Of a stretch of 64,000 bases of DNA, positions 63,245 through 64,000 are shown piece by piece (within the stretch, counting starts at the first letter, position 1; the number at the start of each line of letters is the position of its first letter). Source of the stretch: Mycobacterium sp. D16Q13 (lineage in GTDB: Bacteria > Actinomycetota > Actinomycetes > Mycobacteriales > Mycobacteriaceae); assembly GCF_002013375.1 (NCBI RefSeq), contig NZ_MAEW01000003.1, forward strand, positions 434,001 to 498,000, in the 5' to 3' direction. The position numbers and the translations under genes are program-made. Under the pieces are notes generated by a model that was given only the letters and a program-made list of their open reading frames with translations, ran no database searches and was not told the origin of the DNA.

Positions 63245-64000
63245 TTAGTTCCCGGCGCTCGGCGTTCCCGCCAGCATCGCCAGCAGCAGTTCAGCGCGCA
63301 CCCTCGCGATATCGAGGTCGCAGGCCAGCAGTGACTGCACGGTTTCGATGCGTTTGCGCAGCGTATGGCGGTGGACGCCGACGGCGGCGGCCGCGGATTC
63401 CCAATGGCCGTTCGCCTCCAGATAGGCCCGCAAGGACGCCATCAGTTCGGTGCTGTGGGTGACGTCATGCTCGGCGACGGGCGCCAGGGTCGCGTTCGCG
63501 ACGGCGACCAGTACCTCACGACTCGCACCGAAGGACAACAGTGCGCTACCCGCCAACGAGGTGAACTCCAGCGGCGCCCCGCCGCGTTCGGACACCGACG
63601 CTGCGAGCTTCGCATTCTGTGCCGCATCGCCCAGCCGCCCCACCGGATGCGCCCCGCTCAACCCCGCCCGCAGACCCTTCCTGGTGCGCCCGTCCACCTC
63701 CGCGAACAACTGTCGGGCAAATTCAGCAGTTTCCGACCCCGGAATCACGACGGTGAGCTGGGACTCGGAGGTATGCGCGAAGACCGGGTGGCCCGCGGAC
63801 TCCATGGCCCGGTTGACTACGGGCTGCACCCGCCGCAGCGCCACCGGGGATTCCGCATCCACCACCAACACCCGGATCCGCCCACGCCCGTCGGCAGCTT
63901 GTGCGAGTTGCGCCCACACCGAGTCCAGGTTCCGTGCATCGCCGAGCAGCAGCCCCAAGGCCTGCCCGTTCAACTGGCGCTGTGCGTCCTGCAGCCGCGA
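63245..64000 (-). CDS. PucR/CdaR-family transcriptional regulator, 3' part (5' end outside window)
   Basis: The visible 251 codons are open to the window edge. The C-terminal PucR-type helix-turn-helix is clear: A-A-A-A-V-G-V-H-R-H-T-L-R-K-R-I, with a terminal R-A-E-L-L-L-A-M. The part before it is the GGDEF-like linker domain of CdaR regulators. Such proteins are usually 400 or more residues, so at least a third is outside the window. Target genes are unknown. Confidence 0.85.
   Translation of the reverse strand, partial: SRLQDAQRQLNGQALGLLLGDARNLDSVWAQLAQAADGRGRIRVLVVDAESPVALRRVQPVVNRAMESAGHPVFAHTSESQLTVVIPGSETAEFARQLFAEVDGRTRKGLRAGLSGAHPVGRLGDAAQNAKLAASVSERGGAPLEFTSLAGSALLSFGASREVLVAVANATLAPVAEHDVTHSTELMASLRAYLEANGHWESAAAAVGVHRHTLRKRIETVQSLLACDLDIARVRAELLLAMLAGTPSAGN

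Overview
The window looks like chromosomal DNA of a rapidly growing mycobacterium, most likely the Mycobacteroides (abscessus/chelonae) group. It is GC-rich, with many GTG/TTG starts and 4-bp start/stop overlaps. The flanking genes are mycobacterial housekeeping genes: peptide deformylase, a GNAT acetyltransferase and exonuclease III on the left; a TPP-riboswitch-controlled thiC, thiD, a small alpha/beta hydrolase and a KstR-like TetR gene on the right. In M. tuberculosis the def/GNAT/xthA group and the thiC/thiD group lie close together. Here they are separated by about 55 kb carrying a type VII (ESX) secretion locus and its cargo. The species call is inference; no species-specific marker was identified.

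Layout. 1-2.0 kb: core genes. 2.2-7.9 kb: a large EspI-like protein (minus strand), then a DUF5336-like membrane protein, an Esx pair and a PH-like membrane protein (plus strand). 7.9-24.4 kb: a long minus-strand polymorphic-toxin region. Its centre is a 1927-residue CpnT-like protein with an Esx-type N-terminus, a long Pro/Ser-rich linker, a Stv-like domain, a DUF1023-type hydrolase domain and a C-terminal TNT (NAD+ glycohydrolase) domain, with a translationally coupled putative immunity gene. Around it are an Esx-like partner, a YbaB/EspL-like protein, exported proteins, and SseB-like and DUF600-like genes that resemble an immunity reservoir. A decayed duplicate lies at its end. 24.5-29.3 kb: an acyl-metabolism cassette (acyl carrier protein, fatty acyl-AMP ligase-like, acyl-CoA dehydrogenase) facing an EspG-family gene and a KAS III-like gene. 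29.3-36.7 kb: ESX substrates and chaperones (an Ala/Gly/Pro-rich substrate, three small helical proteins, EspG, PPE, PE, an EspE/EspJ-like protein, two small YbaB/EspD-like proteins). 36.8-52.4 kb: the secretion machine (EccA, a second EspI, an exported protein, EccE, EccB, EccD-1, fused EccC, EccD-2, MycP). 52.5-57.2 kb: an SDR, a 2OG-Fe(II) oxygenase-like protein, three coupled exported proteins and a polytopic membrane protein. 57.3-64 kb: a DHA2 transporter and the core thiamine region.

How the parts fit. EccB/C/D/E with MycP would form the inner-membrane channel. EccA and the EspG proteins would handle PE/PPE-type substrates, and the small Esx-like proteins and the TNT toxin are the likely cargo. 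The locus holds two EccD, two EspI, two EspG and two YbaB-like proteins, so it looks composite or internally duplicated. The most unusual feature is the acyl-activation/transfer genes, coupled by 4-bp overlaps to a substrate gene and an EspG gene. This suggests, without proving, that an acyl product or acyl modification is tied to this ESX system.
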